From Arenibacter troitsensis (GTDB lineage: Bacteria; Bacteroidota; Bacteroidia; Flavobacteriales; Flavobacteriaceae), in the NCBI RefSeq assembly GCF_900177645.1, contig NZ_FXAO01000001.1, forward strand, positions 1 to 64,000: a DNA stretch of 64,000 bases, given 5' to 3'. Both the position numbers and the translations under genes were made by a program. Of the stretch, positions 9,527-19,923 are shown piece after piece. The notes beneath the pieces were generated by a model. That model had not been told where the DNA came from. It saw only the letters and a list, made by a program, of their open reading frames with translations, and did not search any database. The first letter of the stretch is position 1. Every line of letters starts with the position of its first letter.

Positions 9527-10038
9527 CTAAAAAGGTAATTGGCTTAAATGTTTGGGCAATATTAAATATGAGTTGCCGAAGGAGTTATTCAAAAAAACAA
9601 TAAAATATTGATAATGGGAAGGATAGGGCAATATTTATTATGCAAAGGTTTGCGTAATTGGCTGTTCGAGAGATATGGGACTAGCAGGTAATGTTTAAAA
9701 AAGTTTGGAGTAAATATGAGACCTAAAATTTTATGGCGTACAGGTTTAAATAGGCCGAAACTAAAAAGAGCCTTGCCGGTCAGACAAAGCTCCTTTACGA
9801 GAACACTATATGAAAATGAAAAAATTACTTTTTTATTATTACAAAGTAAATCTACTTCCTTACCCTTAAGTGTGAAAATTATTGTTGTAAATGCTATTGA
9901 TTTTGAGGTGTCCACAGTAAATTTTGATGTTTGACCCATAATTCCTCCTTCAAATCTAAAAATATACCGATATTTAATGTTTGAAATTCATGTCCCTAAA
10001 TTATAGGGGGTGATTATGTAGAATGTAATTAGATATGT
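9527..10038. other. Divergent intergenic region without a supported gene
   Basis: This 512-base gap separates the minus-strand GH92 gene from the plus-strand ppc gene and should hold both promoters. Two short overlapping open frames (9589-9939 minus, 9716-9934 plus) have no recognisable domain, compositional support or start context, and I treat them as chance. I find no strong hairpin or operator. Confidence 0.5.
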
Positions 10039-12585
10039 ATGCTTCAATCAGAGAGATTAGACGAGTTTAAAAAATCGGTCCAGAACAAGTTCAATATTTA
10101 TAATAGCTTGTTTCTTAATTTGCCATACCAGAATATTGAAAATGTAGGGATGCTGATACCCTTATTGTTGCATCAGGCAGAAACGGGACTGAAATCGGGC
10201 AAAAATCCCCAAGAAATTCTGGATGCTTTTTTTCAGAACTATGCGAATATTGATTCCGAAAGGGATAGGATAGATTTTATGTTCCGGATTATACAGTATG
10301 TGGAAAGACAGGTGGTGTTGTACGATAGTGTTGAGGATGCAGCTTTTCCGAAGCTTCAGAAACACAGTAGCTCCCTTACTATTGGGGATTATTTTCAATT
10401 GGTAAACAAAAACAAAAGTTGGGACCAGATTTCGGAAAAACTGTCCACCTTCAGTGCGCGTATTGTTTTAACAGCACACCCTACACAGTTTTATACTCCT
10501 GCAGTCTTGGATATCATTGGTAATTTAAGGAGTCTTATTTTGGAAAACAAAATCAATGAAATTGATTTGGTACTTCAACAATTGGGACTGACTTCCTTGA
10601 TAAATGCCAAAAAACCTACCCCCTTGGATGAGGCAAAAAACATAATTTATATTTTACGAAATGTATATTATGATGCTGTAGGGGATCTTTATGCTTACAT
10701 CAAGGATAATATCGGTAATATGGATTTCAACAATCACAATATTATGAAATTAGGATTTTGGCCAGGAGGGGATAGGGATGGTAATCCTTTTGTAACTTCC
10801 AATATCACCAAAGATGTTGCCGATGAATTGCGTATTACCCTAATGAAATGTTATTATCACGATGTAAAAAAGTTACAACAAAAACTGACCTTTAGGGATC
10901 TACAAGATGTAATTTCCAATTTAAGGGGGCGTTTGTACAATTCCATGTTCGATGCCGGCTCTGTTATACGTTATGATGAAATTATAGAGCCCCTTCTTGA
11001 AATAAGGGAGGTACTTATTGGAAAATACCATAAACTTTACCTTAAGGATTTGGATCATTTAATAGATAAGGTGAAGATCTTCAGGACACATTTTGCAACC
11101 TTGGATATTAGGCAGGACCATAGTGTTCATACCCAGGTTGTGGAGGCCATTCTAAAAACCAACGGACTAATTTCGGAGAATATAGGGGAGTTGACCAAAC
11201 AGGAGCTGATAGATATTTTAATCCATAAGGAAATAGATCTACAAGTGCAGAATTATGACGAAGATATTGTTAAGGAAACCATACAGAATATTCTACAATT
11301 AAGGGGAATTCAGGAGAAAAATGGTGAGGAGGGCTGTAACCGTTATGTTATAAGCAATTCCGAGAGTATTTTTTCGGTACTTTTTGTATATGGACTTTTT
11401 AGATGGTGTGGTTGGGAATCCGATAAGATTACCTTCGATATTATTCCATTATTCGAAACAATGAAAGGGATGGAAAGTTCCGAAAATACAATGAACGAAT
11501 TGTTCGATCTTCCTGAATATAAAAAACATTTGGCGCAACGCCGTAATAAGCAGACCATAATGCTCGGGTTCTCTGATGGTACCAAGGACGGGGGATACGT
11601 AAAAGCTAATTGGGAAATTTTTAAAACTAAGGAAAAATTGTCCGCCGTATGCGATAGGAACCATATAAAGGCCATATTTTTTGACGGGCGTGGTGGGCCG
11701 CCTGCACGTGGTGGTGGCAAGACCCATAGATTTTATGCTGCTCAGACCAAGGACATTGCCAATAATGAAATTCAATTAACCATTCAGGGGCAGACCATTA
11801 CCAGTACCTATGGCACAAAGGAACAGTTTATCCATAATTCTGAGCAATTGTTAACGGCCGGACTTTCCAATAACTTTTTTGGTAAGGAAAATGTTATTTC
11901 CAAGGAATCAAGACAATTGTTGGAAGAGCTGTCCGATCTGAGTTTCGAGAAATACGATGCTTTAAAGAATCATGACAAGTTTATTGCTTATTTGGAAAAC
12001 AAGAGTACTTTAAAATACTATCAAAAAGCAAATATAGGGAGTAGGCCAGGTAAAAGAGGCCACAAGAAAAAACTTGAACTCACAGATTTGAGAGCCATAT
12101 CATTTGTGGGTTCCTGGAGTCAGCTTAAGCAGAACGTTCCGGGGTATTTTGGAATCGGAACGGCTATAAAGATCTTGAAGGACCAAGGAAAATTGGAGGA
12201 TCTGAAAAAACTATTTAAAGAAGTTCCGTTGTTTAAAGCTTTGATGCTCAATAGTATGATGTCTTTGGCCAAGTGTTATTTTGAACTTACCAGCTATATG
12301 AAGGATGATGAGGAATATGGTGAATTCTGGAACATCCTATATGAGGAGTACTTGCTTTCCAAAGAAATGCTGTTACTTATTTCCGAATCCAAGATTTTAA
12401 TGGAAAAGGAATCGGTTTCGCGTGAGTCGGTTAAAATTCGTGAAAATATAGTATTGCCGCTATTGGTAATCCAACAATTTGCCCTTCAGCAATTGAGCAA
12501 GGAAACGGAATATAAAGAATTGTATGAGAAAATAGTAATTAGGTCCCTATATGGTAACATTAACGCGAGCCGAAATTCTGCCTAA
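10039..12585 (+). CDS. ppc: Phosphoenolpyruvate carboxylase
   Basis: An 848-residue cytosolic enzyme that carboxylates PEP to oxaloacetate to refill the citric acid cycle. All PEPC signatures are recognisable: LTAHPTQFY with the catalytic His near residue 147, FWPGGDRDGNPFV, LGFSDGTKDGGY, and the PEP/bicarbonate loop FDGRGGPPARGGGKTHRF. The glycine-loop variant (GGPPARGGG rather than GGTVGRGGG) and FSDGTKDGG are divergent forms, and the protein is a little shorter than the roughly 880-residue enterobacterial enzyme. It is monocistronic, flanked by gaps of about 500 and 390 bases. Confidence 0.95.
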   Translation: MLQSERLDEFKKSVQNKFNIYNSLFLNLPYQNIENVGMLIPLLLHQAETGLKSGKNPQEILDAFFQNYANIDSERDRIDFMFRIIQYVERQVVLYDSVEDAAFPKLQKHSSSLTIGDYFQLVNKNKSWDQISEKLSTFSARIVLTAHPTQFYTPAVLDIIGNLRSLILENKINEIDLVLQQLGLTSLINAKKPTPLDEAKNIIYILRNVYYDAVGDLYAYIKDNIGNMDFNNHNIMKLGFWPGGDRDGNPFVTSNITKDVADELRITLMKCYYHDVKKLQQKLTFRDLQDVISNLRGRLYNSMFDAGSVIRYDEIIEPLLEIREVLIGKYHKLYLKDLDHLIDKVKIFRTHFATLDIRQDHSVHTQVVEAILKTNGLISENIGELTKQELIDILIHKEIDLQVQNYDEDIVKETIQNILQLRGIQEKNGEEGCNRYVISNSESIFSVLFVYGLFRWCGWESDKITFDIIPLFETMKGMESSENTMNELFDLPEYKKHLAQRRNKQTIMLGFSDGTKDGGYVKANWEIFKTKEKLSAVCDRNHIKAIFFDGRGGPPARGGGKTHRFYAAQTKDIANNEIQLTIQGQTITSTYGTKEQFIHNSEQLLTAGLSNNFFGKENVISKESRQLLEELSDLSFEKYDALKNHDKFIAYLENKSTLKYYQKANIGSRPGKRGHKKKLELTDLRAISFVGSWSQLKQNVPGYFGIGTAIKILKDQGKLEDLKKLFKEVPLFKALMLNSMMSLAKCYFELTSYMKDDEEYGEFWNILYEEYLLSKEMLLLISESKILMEKESVSRESVKIRENIVLPLLVIQQFALQQLSKETEYKELYEKIVIRSLYGNINASRNSA

Positions 12586-12619
12586 GGGTGAGAGCATAAG
12601 TATATAGGAATACTTAAAA

Positions 12620-12675
12620 GGCCACAAAAAGGATAGTTTAACTAAGTTGGAAATAGCGTATTCCTTTTTGTGGCC
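12620..12675. terminator. Long-arm hairpin after ppc, possible bidirectional terminator
   Basis: GGCCACAAAAAGGA (12620-12633) is perfectly complementary to TCCTTTTTGTGGCC (12662-12675), with a 28-base A/T-rich loop. It lies 35 bases after the ppc stop. A run of Ts is inside the stem rather than after it, so it may act as a processing or stabilising hairpin. The rest of the 390-base gap up to 12976 shows nothing I can assign. Confidence 0.55.
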
Positions 12676-12975
12676 ATCTTAATTATTGAACATTGGCTTA
12701 ATTTTAATGGATTTTATTTGGTAATTATTGAATATCAATATAATTTATCAGTTTTGAAATCGTTTTAGAATTAATGATTCAATGCCGATTGGAAATTCTG
12801 TTACAACTACAAGGTACTCCCCCCTCTCCTTTCAAGTAGCAATGTAAAGTAGCCAGTACAAGCGCCTTATTGGGATGTATAATAATTTATTGGGTTTCTG
12901 CGTAAAAATAGAATGTAAGTCCATCTCCCATATAATGGTTAGGAAATTCTACGTGTCATTTTTAAGGATTATTTT

Positions 12976-15900
12976 ATGCCAAAAAACAACATTATTGCAC
13001 TAAAAAAAGCATTTAATGATCTTTTAAAAAAGGAGGATGACTTTTTCAATTTTGCAGGAAAAAGTTTAATGGATGGCTTGTGGTGCTGCAATTTAGCACA
13101 TCCTGAAAAGAGCTTTGTCAACAGTAAATTTTTCCAATTGCTTGGCTATTCTTCACTCTCGAGCACAGCTGTTCAGATAAATTTTTTGGCCTTGTTTTGC
13201 AAAGAGGACCTAGAGAAGTTTCGAAGTTCATGTCAAGACCTTAAAAGTGCATTTCATACAAAGACATTGGACATTGATGTGCGATTGAAACATGTGGACG
13301 GGCATTACGTTTGGCTAAACCTCAGAGGCAACTGGATTGCTGACGAATCACAAGCTGGGCAAGGTCTTATTGGTACGGCACAATGTGTAGATAGGTACAT
13401 GGAAAGTGAACGGCAATTGCACATTAACAAGGATTATTATGAAAATGTAATAAAGGGTGCCAATATCGGGATCTGGGAGGGTAACCTTCTAACAGGGGAG
13501 GTTATTTGCAATGAAAGATGGGCAGATATGTTTGGATATACCTTGGCCGAATTGGAACCATTAACCTATAATACTTTTTTAAATCTGGTTCATCCAGAGG
13601 ATATTGGGAAGATAGATGTTTCTTTAGAAAATCATGTCAAAGAAAGTGGTATTTACGAGTTGGAATTTAGAATACTACATAAAATGGGGCATTGGGTTTG
13701 GGTCCTAAGTCGTGGTGAGGTTACCAAATATGGGGCGGACGGTCTTCCAGAAATTGTATCGGGCATTCATTACGATATAAGTAATCGTAAAGTCAATGAA
13801 ATTTTATTGGAGAAGTATAAGGATCTTTTTGAGAGGTCCAGTGAAGTTGCGAAAATTGGCTATTGGGAATTGGATGATCAGGAAAACACTGTTTTCTGGA
13901 TTAAGGTAAACAAACAAATACACGGGGTGTCGGAAGATTATACGCCAACAGTGGAAGCTGGTTTGGATTTCTATTTGGAAGGCGAAAATCGTGAACGCAT
14001 GAAGAAGGTTATTTGTGAATCCCTGGAAAAACCGATGGAGTTTGATGAACAGTTGCAAATAAAAACGCAGAAAGGAAAATTGAAATGGGTGAGGCTAATA
14101 GGTGCTTCCGAATACCGGGGGAATAAATCCTTAAGGTTGTACGGGCTAATCCAGGATATCGATGAAATTAAAAAGGTACAGCTGCAAATTAAATTTAGGG
14201 AGGAGCAATTTAGGCAGACCTTTAACCATTCTGCCGTGGGTATGGCCTTGATTAATATTGAAAATAAGCTATTAAAGGCAAACAAAAGCTTATGCCATAT
14301 TCTTGGTTACACCGAGGAAGAATTGCAAAAGATAGACCTTGCCAACATGGCACATCCAGAGGACCTAAAATTGAACCGAAAGAATATTGAAGAATTATTT
14401 CAAGGCAAGCATAAGAATATAAAATTAGAACATCGGTTTATACATAAGGACGGTTCTTTTATATGGGCCAACATAACTATGTCCGCTATACATAATGATC
14501 AAGGACAGGTAATACATTATGTTTTCCAAATGCAGGATGTAACGGAGCGTAAGCATAATGAATTGTTGCTAGCCCATAATGCCCAGGTAATGCAACGTAT
14601 CAACGACGCTGTAGGTGTGGGGATTTGGGAGTTGGATATGGGAGCAAATACTGTTTATTGGAGTCCTACCATAAAAAAAATGGTAGGGGTGCCAGAAGAT
14701 TATAAGCCTACTTTGGAGGAAGTTTATCCTTTTTTTCAGGAAGGTGCGCACAGGGAAACCTTAATAAATGCTTTAAGAAATGCAGTTGAACAGGGCGAGG
14801 GGTTTGATCTTGAATTAATGGTGGTTACCACAGCCAAAAGGAAATTTTGGTCCAGAACGATTGGAATTCCGGAAATGGTAGATGGGGTCTGCACCAGATT
14901 ATATGGTTTTTTTCAGGATATTGATGAAAAGACCAGGGCTACAAAGGAATTAGCGGTCAAGGAAGAGGAAATGAGACAAACCTTTGAACATGCCCAGCAT
15001 GGTATGGCCTTTATCGATTTAAACGGAAACTTACAGAAATCCAACCGTAGTCTTAGCCGTATTATTGGCTATTCGGTGGCCGAATTGCGAAAACTTACCT
15101 TGGTAAATATTACTTATCCCGACGACTATGCTAAATCACAGGCTTTACTGTTCGAGGTCTTGGAACGGAAAAGGGATTCCTATAAGGTAGAAAAAAGATT
15201 AGTACATAAAAATGGGGATATTATTTGGGTCAATCACTCCTTGTCGGCCATTAAAAACGACCAGGGGGATTATATCCATCTTTTGTCCCAGGTTGAGGAC
15301 ATTACCGATCGTAAGAAAAGTGAATTACTACTTATAGAAAATAAGAACCTCTTGGAGCGTTCCCATGAAATTGGGAAGATAGGTTCATGGGTATATTTGC
15401 CTCAGGAGAATGAGCTGACCTTGAGTGGGAATCTCATAAAAATGTTGGAGACCGATACCAATAAGCCGCATAAGCTAGAAATTTCAATTGCCAATTACAC
15501 CCTTGAAAAGGATCGGGATCGTGTAAAGGAAATTTTGAATTTGGCTGTAATGGAGGGCAAAAGTTTCGATTTTGAAGTTGAAATTTTAAGTAAGTCAAAA
15601 GGAATATTTTGGGCGCGTCATATTGGCGTGCCAGAGTTTAAAGATGGTAAATGCATCCGGATATCTGGACTTGTGCAGGATATTGACCATGAAAAGCGTT
15701 TAAAATTGGAGCTTGCTTTTAGCGAAGAAATATTTAGAACAACTTTTGAGTATGCTGCTATTGGTATGATTGTCGTTGATTTAAAGGGAAGACTGCAAAA
15801 GGCCAACCCAAAAATCTGTGAAATTTTGGGATATAGGGAAAAAGAAATTCTAGAAAAAACGGTATTGGATTTTGTTCATCCCGAGGATGTGGAATCTTCA

Positions 15901-16770
15901 AAAGCACTTTTTGAAAAGACCATTGCTACCCAAAGTGGTTTTAAAATGGAGAAGCGCTGCAGACATAGGAACGGAAGCTATTTATGGATTTATGAGGCAG
16001 TAGCAGCGGTAAAGAATGATAAGGGGGAACTCATGCATTTCGTGGCCCAAATACAAGATATTTCTGATAAAAAACAAATGACGGAAAATTTAACCGAGCA
16101 TAACAACCGACTTACCAATTTTGCCCATATTGTTTCCCATAACTTAAGATCGCATACCAGTAATATTTCCATGCTCCTTGATCTTGCACTCCAAGATGAT
16201 CCCAGGGTGCTTCAAAATGAGTATTACCGGAATGTTAAGGTAGTTTCCGATAATATGAACGAGACCATTCGCCAGTTAAGTGAGATTGTAGAGATAAATT
16301 CACAAGTAAGTTCAACCTTAACCTCTCAGAATTTATTAAAAAGAGTCCATAAGGCCATGAAGACGGTAGATCCCTTGGTCAAGAAAAATAAAGCGACAAT
16401 TCTTGTAGAGGTCGATGGCAATATTAACGTATTGGCAGTACATGCCTATTTGGAAAGTGTTATTCTGAATCTGATTACCAATGCTATGAAATATAAGTCT
16501 CCCGAAAGACCCGCAGAATTGAAAATTATTAGTGGAACAAAAGGAGGGTATGCCTTTTTAAGATTTGAGGATAATGGATTAGGGATCGATCTGGACCGGC
16601 ATGGTTCCAAACTTTTTGGGATGTACAAAACATTTCATAGTCACCCGGAAGCACGAGGCATCGGACTTTTTATAAGTAAGAATCAGATAGAAGCCATGGG
16701 AGGTAAGATAGAGGTTGAAAGTGAGTTAAATAAGGGGACCAAATTCACTGCGTATTTTCGAATTGCTTAA
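12976..16770 (+). CDS. Multi-PAS sensor histidine kinase (eight PAS-like domains)
   Basis: A 1264-residue cytoplasmic kinase with no signal peptide or membrane segment. Eight PAS/PAC-type units of about 125 residues fill residues 20-1035. The HisKA phosphoacceptor is near His1055 in NFAHIVSHNLRSH, and the HATPase has the N box near residue 1168 (LNLITNAMKY) and a glycine-rich GIGLFISKNQIEAMGGKIEV. From the third unit on, two PAS types alternate: one with W-L-YWS patterns ending FW-R-IG-PE and QDID, the other with QTFEHA--GMA-I and LGY---EL. This suggests duplication of a two-PAS module. An AAGGA element upstream supports the ATG at 12976. It ends before a single-domain response regulator; the signal is unknown. 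Confidence 0.92.
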   Translation: MPKNNIIALKKAFNDLLKKEDDFFNFAGKSLMDGLWCCNLAHPEKSFVNSKFFQLLGYSSLSSTAVQINFLALFCKEDLEKFRSSCQDLKSAFHTKTLDIDVRLKHVDGHYVWLNLRGNWIADESQAGQGLIGTAQCVDRYMESERQLHINKDYYENVIKGANIGIWEGNLLTGEVICNERWADMFGYTLAELEPLTYNTFLNLVHPEDIGKIDVSLENHVKESGIYELEFRILHKMGHWVWVLSRGEVTKYGADGLPEIVSGIHYDISNRKVNEILLEKYKDLFERSSEVAKIGYWELDDQENTVFWIKVNKQIHGVSEDYTPTVEAGLDFYLEGENRERMKKVICESLEKPMEFDEQLQIKTQKGKLKWVRLIGASEYRGNKSLRLYGLIQDIDEIKKVQLQIKFREEQFRQTFNHSAVGMALINIENKLLKANKSLCHILGYTEEELQKIDLANMAHPEDLKLNRKNIEELFQGKHKNIKLEHRFIHKDGSFIWANITMSAIHNDQGQVIHYVFQMQDVTERKHNELLLAHNAQVMQRINDAVGVGIWELDMGANTVYWSPTIKKMVGVPEDYKPTLEEVYPFFQEGAHRETLINALRNAVEQGEGFDLELMVVTTAKRKFWSRTIGIPEMVDGVCTRLYGFFQDIDEKTRATKELAVKEEEMRQTFEHAQHGMAFIDLNGNLQKSNRSLSRIIGYSVAELRKLTLVNITYPDDYAKSQALLFEVLERKRDSYKVEKRLVHKNGDIIWVNHSLSAIKNDQGDYIHLLSQVEDITDRKKSELLLIENKNLLERSHEIGKIGSWVYLPQENELTLSGNLIKMLETDTNKPHKLEISIANYTLEKDRDRVKEILNLAVMEGKSFDFEVEILSKSKGIFWARHIGVPEFKDGKCIRISGLVQDIDHEKRLKLELAFSEEIFRTTFEYAAIGMIVVDLKGRLQKANPKICEILGYREKEILEKTVLDFVHPEDVESSKALFEKTIATQSGFKMEKRCRHRNGSYLWIYEAVAAVKNDKGELMHFVAQIQDISDKKQMTENLTEHNNRLTNFAHIVSHNLRSHTSNISMLLDLALQDDPRVLQNEYYRNVKVVSDNMNETIRQLSEIVEINSQVSSTLTSQNLLKRVHKAMKTVDPLVKKNKATILVEVDGNINVLAVHAYLESVILNLITNAMKYKSPERPAELKIISGTKGGYAFLRFEDNGLGIDLDRHGSKLFGMYKTFHSHPEARGIGLFISKNQIEAMGGKIEVESELNKGTKFTAYFRIA

Positions 16771-16967
16771 TAAGATATAAGCAATTTCAATATTGTTATA
16801 TAGTAATGCCGAAGTAACATAAAGCTATTTTGAACACCAAATAACAATTTGTTAATATAACATTAAGGGGCCTAATTGGGAAAATTAAATTATATTAGTA
16901 TGGAACAAATTCTATAGGATAACAAGTTATGTGTTTTTAAATGCATATATAAACAAAATTTACAGGA

Positions 16968-17363
16968 ATGACGATTAATACCATATGCATAATTGATGAT
17001 GATCCTATATTTGTTTTTGGCTCCAAAATTCTTTTAAGAAATAATAGTTTCGCCTCCGATTATCTGGTGTGTCAAAATGGTCAAGAAGCCTTGGATACTA
17101 TTATACCTCTAATAGAATCGGAAGAAAGGTTGCCCGAAGTAATTTTTTTGGATTTGAACATGCCCATAATGGACGGATGGGAGTTTTTGGATGAGTTTGG
17201 CAAAATATCCCGGGAAAGTGGGATTAGGATATATATTTTAAGTTCTTCGGTAGATTCAAGGGATTTAGAGCGTGCCAAGAAATATGATATTGTCAGTGGT
17301 TTTATTGCCAAGCCCTTGACAGATGTAAAAATTAAGGAGTTGGCCCAAGAAATAGAAGGCTAA
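16968..17363 (+). CDS. Single-domain CheY-like response regulator
   Basis: A 131-residue receiver with no output domain. The acidic pocket is Asp10-Asp12, the phosphoacceptor is Asp62 in FLDLNMPIMDGWEF, the conserved Ser cluster is LSSSVDS, and Lys115 is in AKPL. It follows the multi-PAS kinase after 197 bases in the same direction and is the obvious phosphotransfer partner, because that kinase lacks its own receiver. Single receivers act by protein contact or as phosphate sinks or relays, so the output cannot be read from this locus. Confidence 0.92.
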   Translation: MTINTICIIDDDPIFVFGSKILLRNNSFASDYLVCQNGQEALDTIIPLIESEERLPEVIFLDLNMPIMDGWEFLDEFGKISRESGIRIYILSSSVDSRDLERAKKYDIVSGFIAKPLTDVKIKELAQEIEG

Positions 17364-17583
17364 GTTTTTCTCTCCTTTACTGGCCTAATAGTGTTGCACT
17401 GCCTAATGGGTTTAGTAGGTGCTGCTGCTTGGCAATGGCTTTGGGTCTGGGGTCTTGGGTATTATTGGCGTAATATTCTTTTGAGATCATAAATTATTCT
17501 TCGGATATTCTGTTTTTTGTCAAATAAATATTAATCCATTAGTATTTTAAATGCCTCTGTATTAATTTAGTGGCCTTGTCAAA

Positions 17584-19851
17584 ATGTCAGAATACAAACC
17601 TACAATATTAATGAGATTATCATTTTGTTTTATCCTTTCTCTTTCGCTTTTCGTTATTTCGTGTAAACCATCCTACCAGGAACCTCTAATTTCCCTTGAG
17701 GATTATAAGGTGGAAGAAGGTTTTGAACTACAAGTGGTAGCTTCCGAACCCCTATTGACGGCCCCTGTAGCCATAGATTTCGATACTAAAGGTAGGATCT
17801 GGGTTGCTGAAATGAACGGCTTTATGCTCAATTTGGAAGGTGATGGCGAAGATTCGCCCAGCGGAACCATTAAGATTTTGGAAGATCGGGATAATGATGG
17901 AATTATGGATCATGCCATAACGTTTTTGGACAGCTTGGTTATGCCAAGGGCATTGGCCTTGGTATACGGGGGTTTGTTATATGCGGAATCCCCTAATCTT
18001 TGGTTTGTAGAAATAGAGAATGACAAACCAGTTAATAGGGTGCTGGTAGATTCGCTTTATGCTACCGTTGGAAACCCAGAACACCAACCCAATGGTTTAA
18101 TGATGAATTTGGATAACTGGATTTACAATGCCAAATCCAATTTTAGGTACCAACGTAGGGATGGGGTGTGGCATAAGGAGCCTACAACCAACAGAGGACA
18201 GTGGGGAATTTCCCATGATAATTTTGGAAGGCTATATTATAACAATAATTCTACCCAATTATTGGGCGATCATATACTGCCCAACAGGTTGGTCCGCAAT
18301 AAGTATTTTGTTCCGAAAAAAGGTGTTGATGAAACTTTGACCAAGGACAATAGGGTTTACCCTTTGCATGCCGCTTCTGTGAACCGTGGATATGAAGAAG
18401 GGGTTTTAAATCAGGACAGTCTATTGGTCAATGTAACAGCGGCATGCGGGCCATTGGTGTATAGGGGAGGTATGTACCCCGAGGATTATGATCAAAATGT
18501 CTTTGTTTGTATACCCGAGGCCAATTTGATAAAAAGAAATATCCTAACCTTTTATGGAGATCGTGTTGAAGCCAAACAAGCCTGGCAGGGAAAAGAGTTT
18601 TTGGCCTCAACGGATGAAGGTTTCCGGCCGGTAAATTTGTCCAACGGACCCGATGGTAATATGTATGTGGTGGATATGCATAGAGGTGTAATTCAACATT
18701 ATGCCTTTTTGAGCCCTTATTTAAAGAAGATATCTGCAGATAAAAAATTGGATACCATATTGAATTATGGAAGGATATTAAGAGTGAGGGCAAAAGACAC
18801 GCCAGTTAGGGAAATTCCCGACATGGAGACGCTGTCTGCATCCCGATTGTTGGAGCTATTAAAGGATTCCAACGGTTGGATACGTGATAGGGCCCAACAA
18901 TATTTGATACATAAAAAGGACAAAGGTGTGTTGCCAGAACTCAAGAATTTGGCTTTGAATAATAATAGCCCTTTAGCGCAATTACACGCTCTCTATGTTT
19001 TAAAAGGCCTTAACGAGCTCTCTTTCGACTTTCTGCAAGAGTTGGCTCTAAGTGGTGGTCCCGAAGCTGCATCCCATGCCATTGTGCTAATGGAAGAGTA
19101 TGCCTCTGAAAAAAATGTTCCCAAAGCAAAAGCCCTTTATGCCGAGCTCTTGAAGAGGAATGATCCTATGTTGGACCTATATTTGTCCACTACCTTGGGA
19201 ATCTGGGCCAATTATGATGAAGAAGTGTTTTTTCCTTTCATTTATAATTTGTCTTCTAAGTATAAAGATACTATGATAGTCCAAGAAGCTATATTAAGCG
19301 GGGCTGAAGGGGTTTTGCCAGCTTTGAAATTGCAGTTGGAACGCTTGGAGGACTTGAAAAATTCCGACCTGGATGTGTTGGCGGCGGCAAGTTTGGAAAG
19401 ACAGGAAAGTAACAGCCCCAACTATATTTTCTCCACCCAGGTGGCCAGGGCAGATTCAAGGACCAATGGGGCCGTACTTTTTAGACAAATATGTGCTTCC
19501 TGCCATTCCAGTAGTGGGGAAGGTATCCGTGGACTGGCACCACCACTTGTGGGGTCTGAGTATATTACTACACATTTGGAACAATTGGGGCTTATTATTC
19601 TTCACGGTCTAAAAGGTCCCTTGGAAATTAAAGGGGAATTATATGATGAAAACCATCAAATGCCAGGCCTTAAGTACAATAAGAATCTAACCGATAAGGA
19701 TATCTCGGATATAATATCCTATGTGACCAACGCATTTTCTGTGAACCCCAAGGGTTTAAAACCGGAAAAAATTAAGGAACTTAGGGAAGTCAAATCAAAA
19801 GACGGTATGGAATATACCGAAAAGGAATTATACGAGCAGATCGGAAAATAA
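17584..19851 (+). CDS. DUF7133-type beta-propeller / HEAT / cytochrome c lipoprotein
   Basis: A 755-residue exported lipoprotein with lipobox FVISC. The N-terminal half resembles the propeller of so-called PVC-type membrane-bound dehydrogenases (VAIDFDTKGRIWVAEMNG; LSNGPDGNMYVVDMHRGVIQ). The middle (about 410-600) is rich in HEAT-like helices. The C-terminal 100 residues are a class I cytochrome c with CASCH at residues 637-641 and a likely axial Met in HQMPGLKY. It is probably a periplasmic electron-accepting sugar dehydrogenase or its redox partner (inference). The better start is probably ATG 17611, giving a compact signal peptide MRLSFCF. It precedes uxaC by 72 bases in the same direction. 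Confidence 0.8.
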   Translation: MSEYKPTILMRLSFCFILSLSLFVISCKPSYQEPLISLEDYKVEEGFELQVVASEPLLTAPVAIDFDTKGRIWVAEMNGFMLNLEGDGEDSPSGTIKILEDRDNDGIMDHAITFLDSLVMPRALALVYGGLLYAESPNLWFVEIENDKPVNRVLVDSLYATVGNPEHQPNGLMMNLDNWIYNAKSNFRYQRRDGVWHKEPTTNRGQWGISHDNFGRLYYNNNSTQLLGDHILPNRLVRNKYFVPKKGVDETLTKDNRVYPLHAASVNRGYEEGVLNQDSLLVNVTAACGPLVYRGGMYPEDYDQNVFVCIPEANLIKRNILTFYGDRVEAKQAWQGKEFLASTDEGFRPVNLSNGPDGNMYVVDMHRGVIQHYAFLSPYLKKISADKKLDTILNYGRILRVRAKDTPVREIPDMETLSASRLLELLKDSNGWIRDRAQQYLIHKKDKGVLPELKNLALNNNSPLAQLHALYVLKGLNELSFDFLQELALSGGPEAASHAIVLMEEYASEKNVPKAKALYAELLKRNDPMLDLYLSTTLGIWANYDEEVFFPFIYNLSSKYKDTMIVQEAILSGAEGVLPALKLQLERLEDLKNSDLDVLAAASLERQESNSPNYIFSTQVARADSRTNGAVLFRQICASCHSSSGEGIRGLAPPLVGSEYITTHLEQLGLIILHGLKGPLEIKGELYDENHQMPGLKYNKNLTDKDISDIISYVTNAFSVNPKGLKPEKIKELREVKSKDGMEYTEKELYEQIGK

Positions 19852-19923
19852 TTTAGGATAATTTCTCCCTATTTTAGGGTATAGCAGGTAAATAAAATAT
19901 TAAAATTAAATTACGGTAGTAAG

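Noticed and set aside
9589-9939. Overlapping short open frames on both strands between GH92 and ppc (116 and 72 codons).
   Set aside because: No domain, no credible start context, A/T-rich low-complexity translation; they oppose each other in a promoter region.
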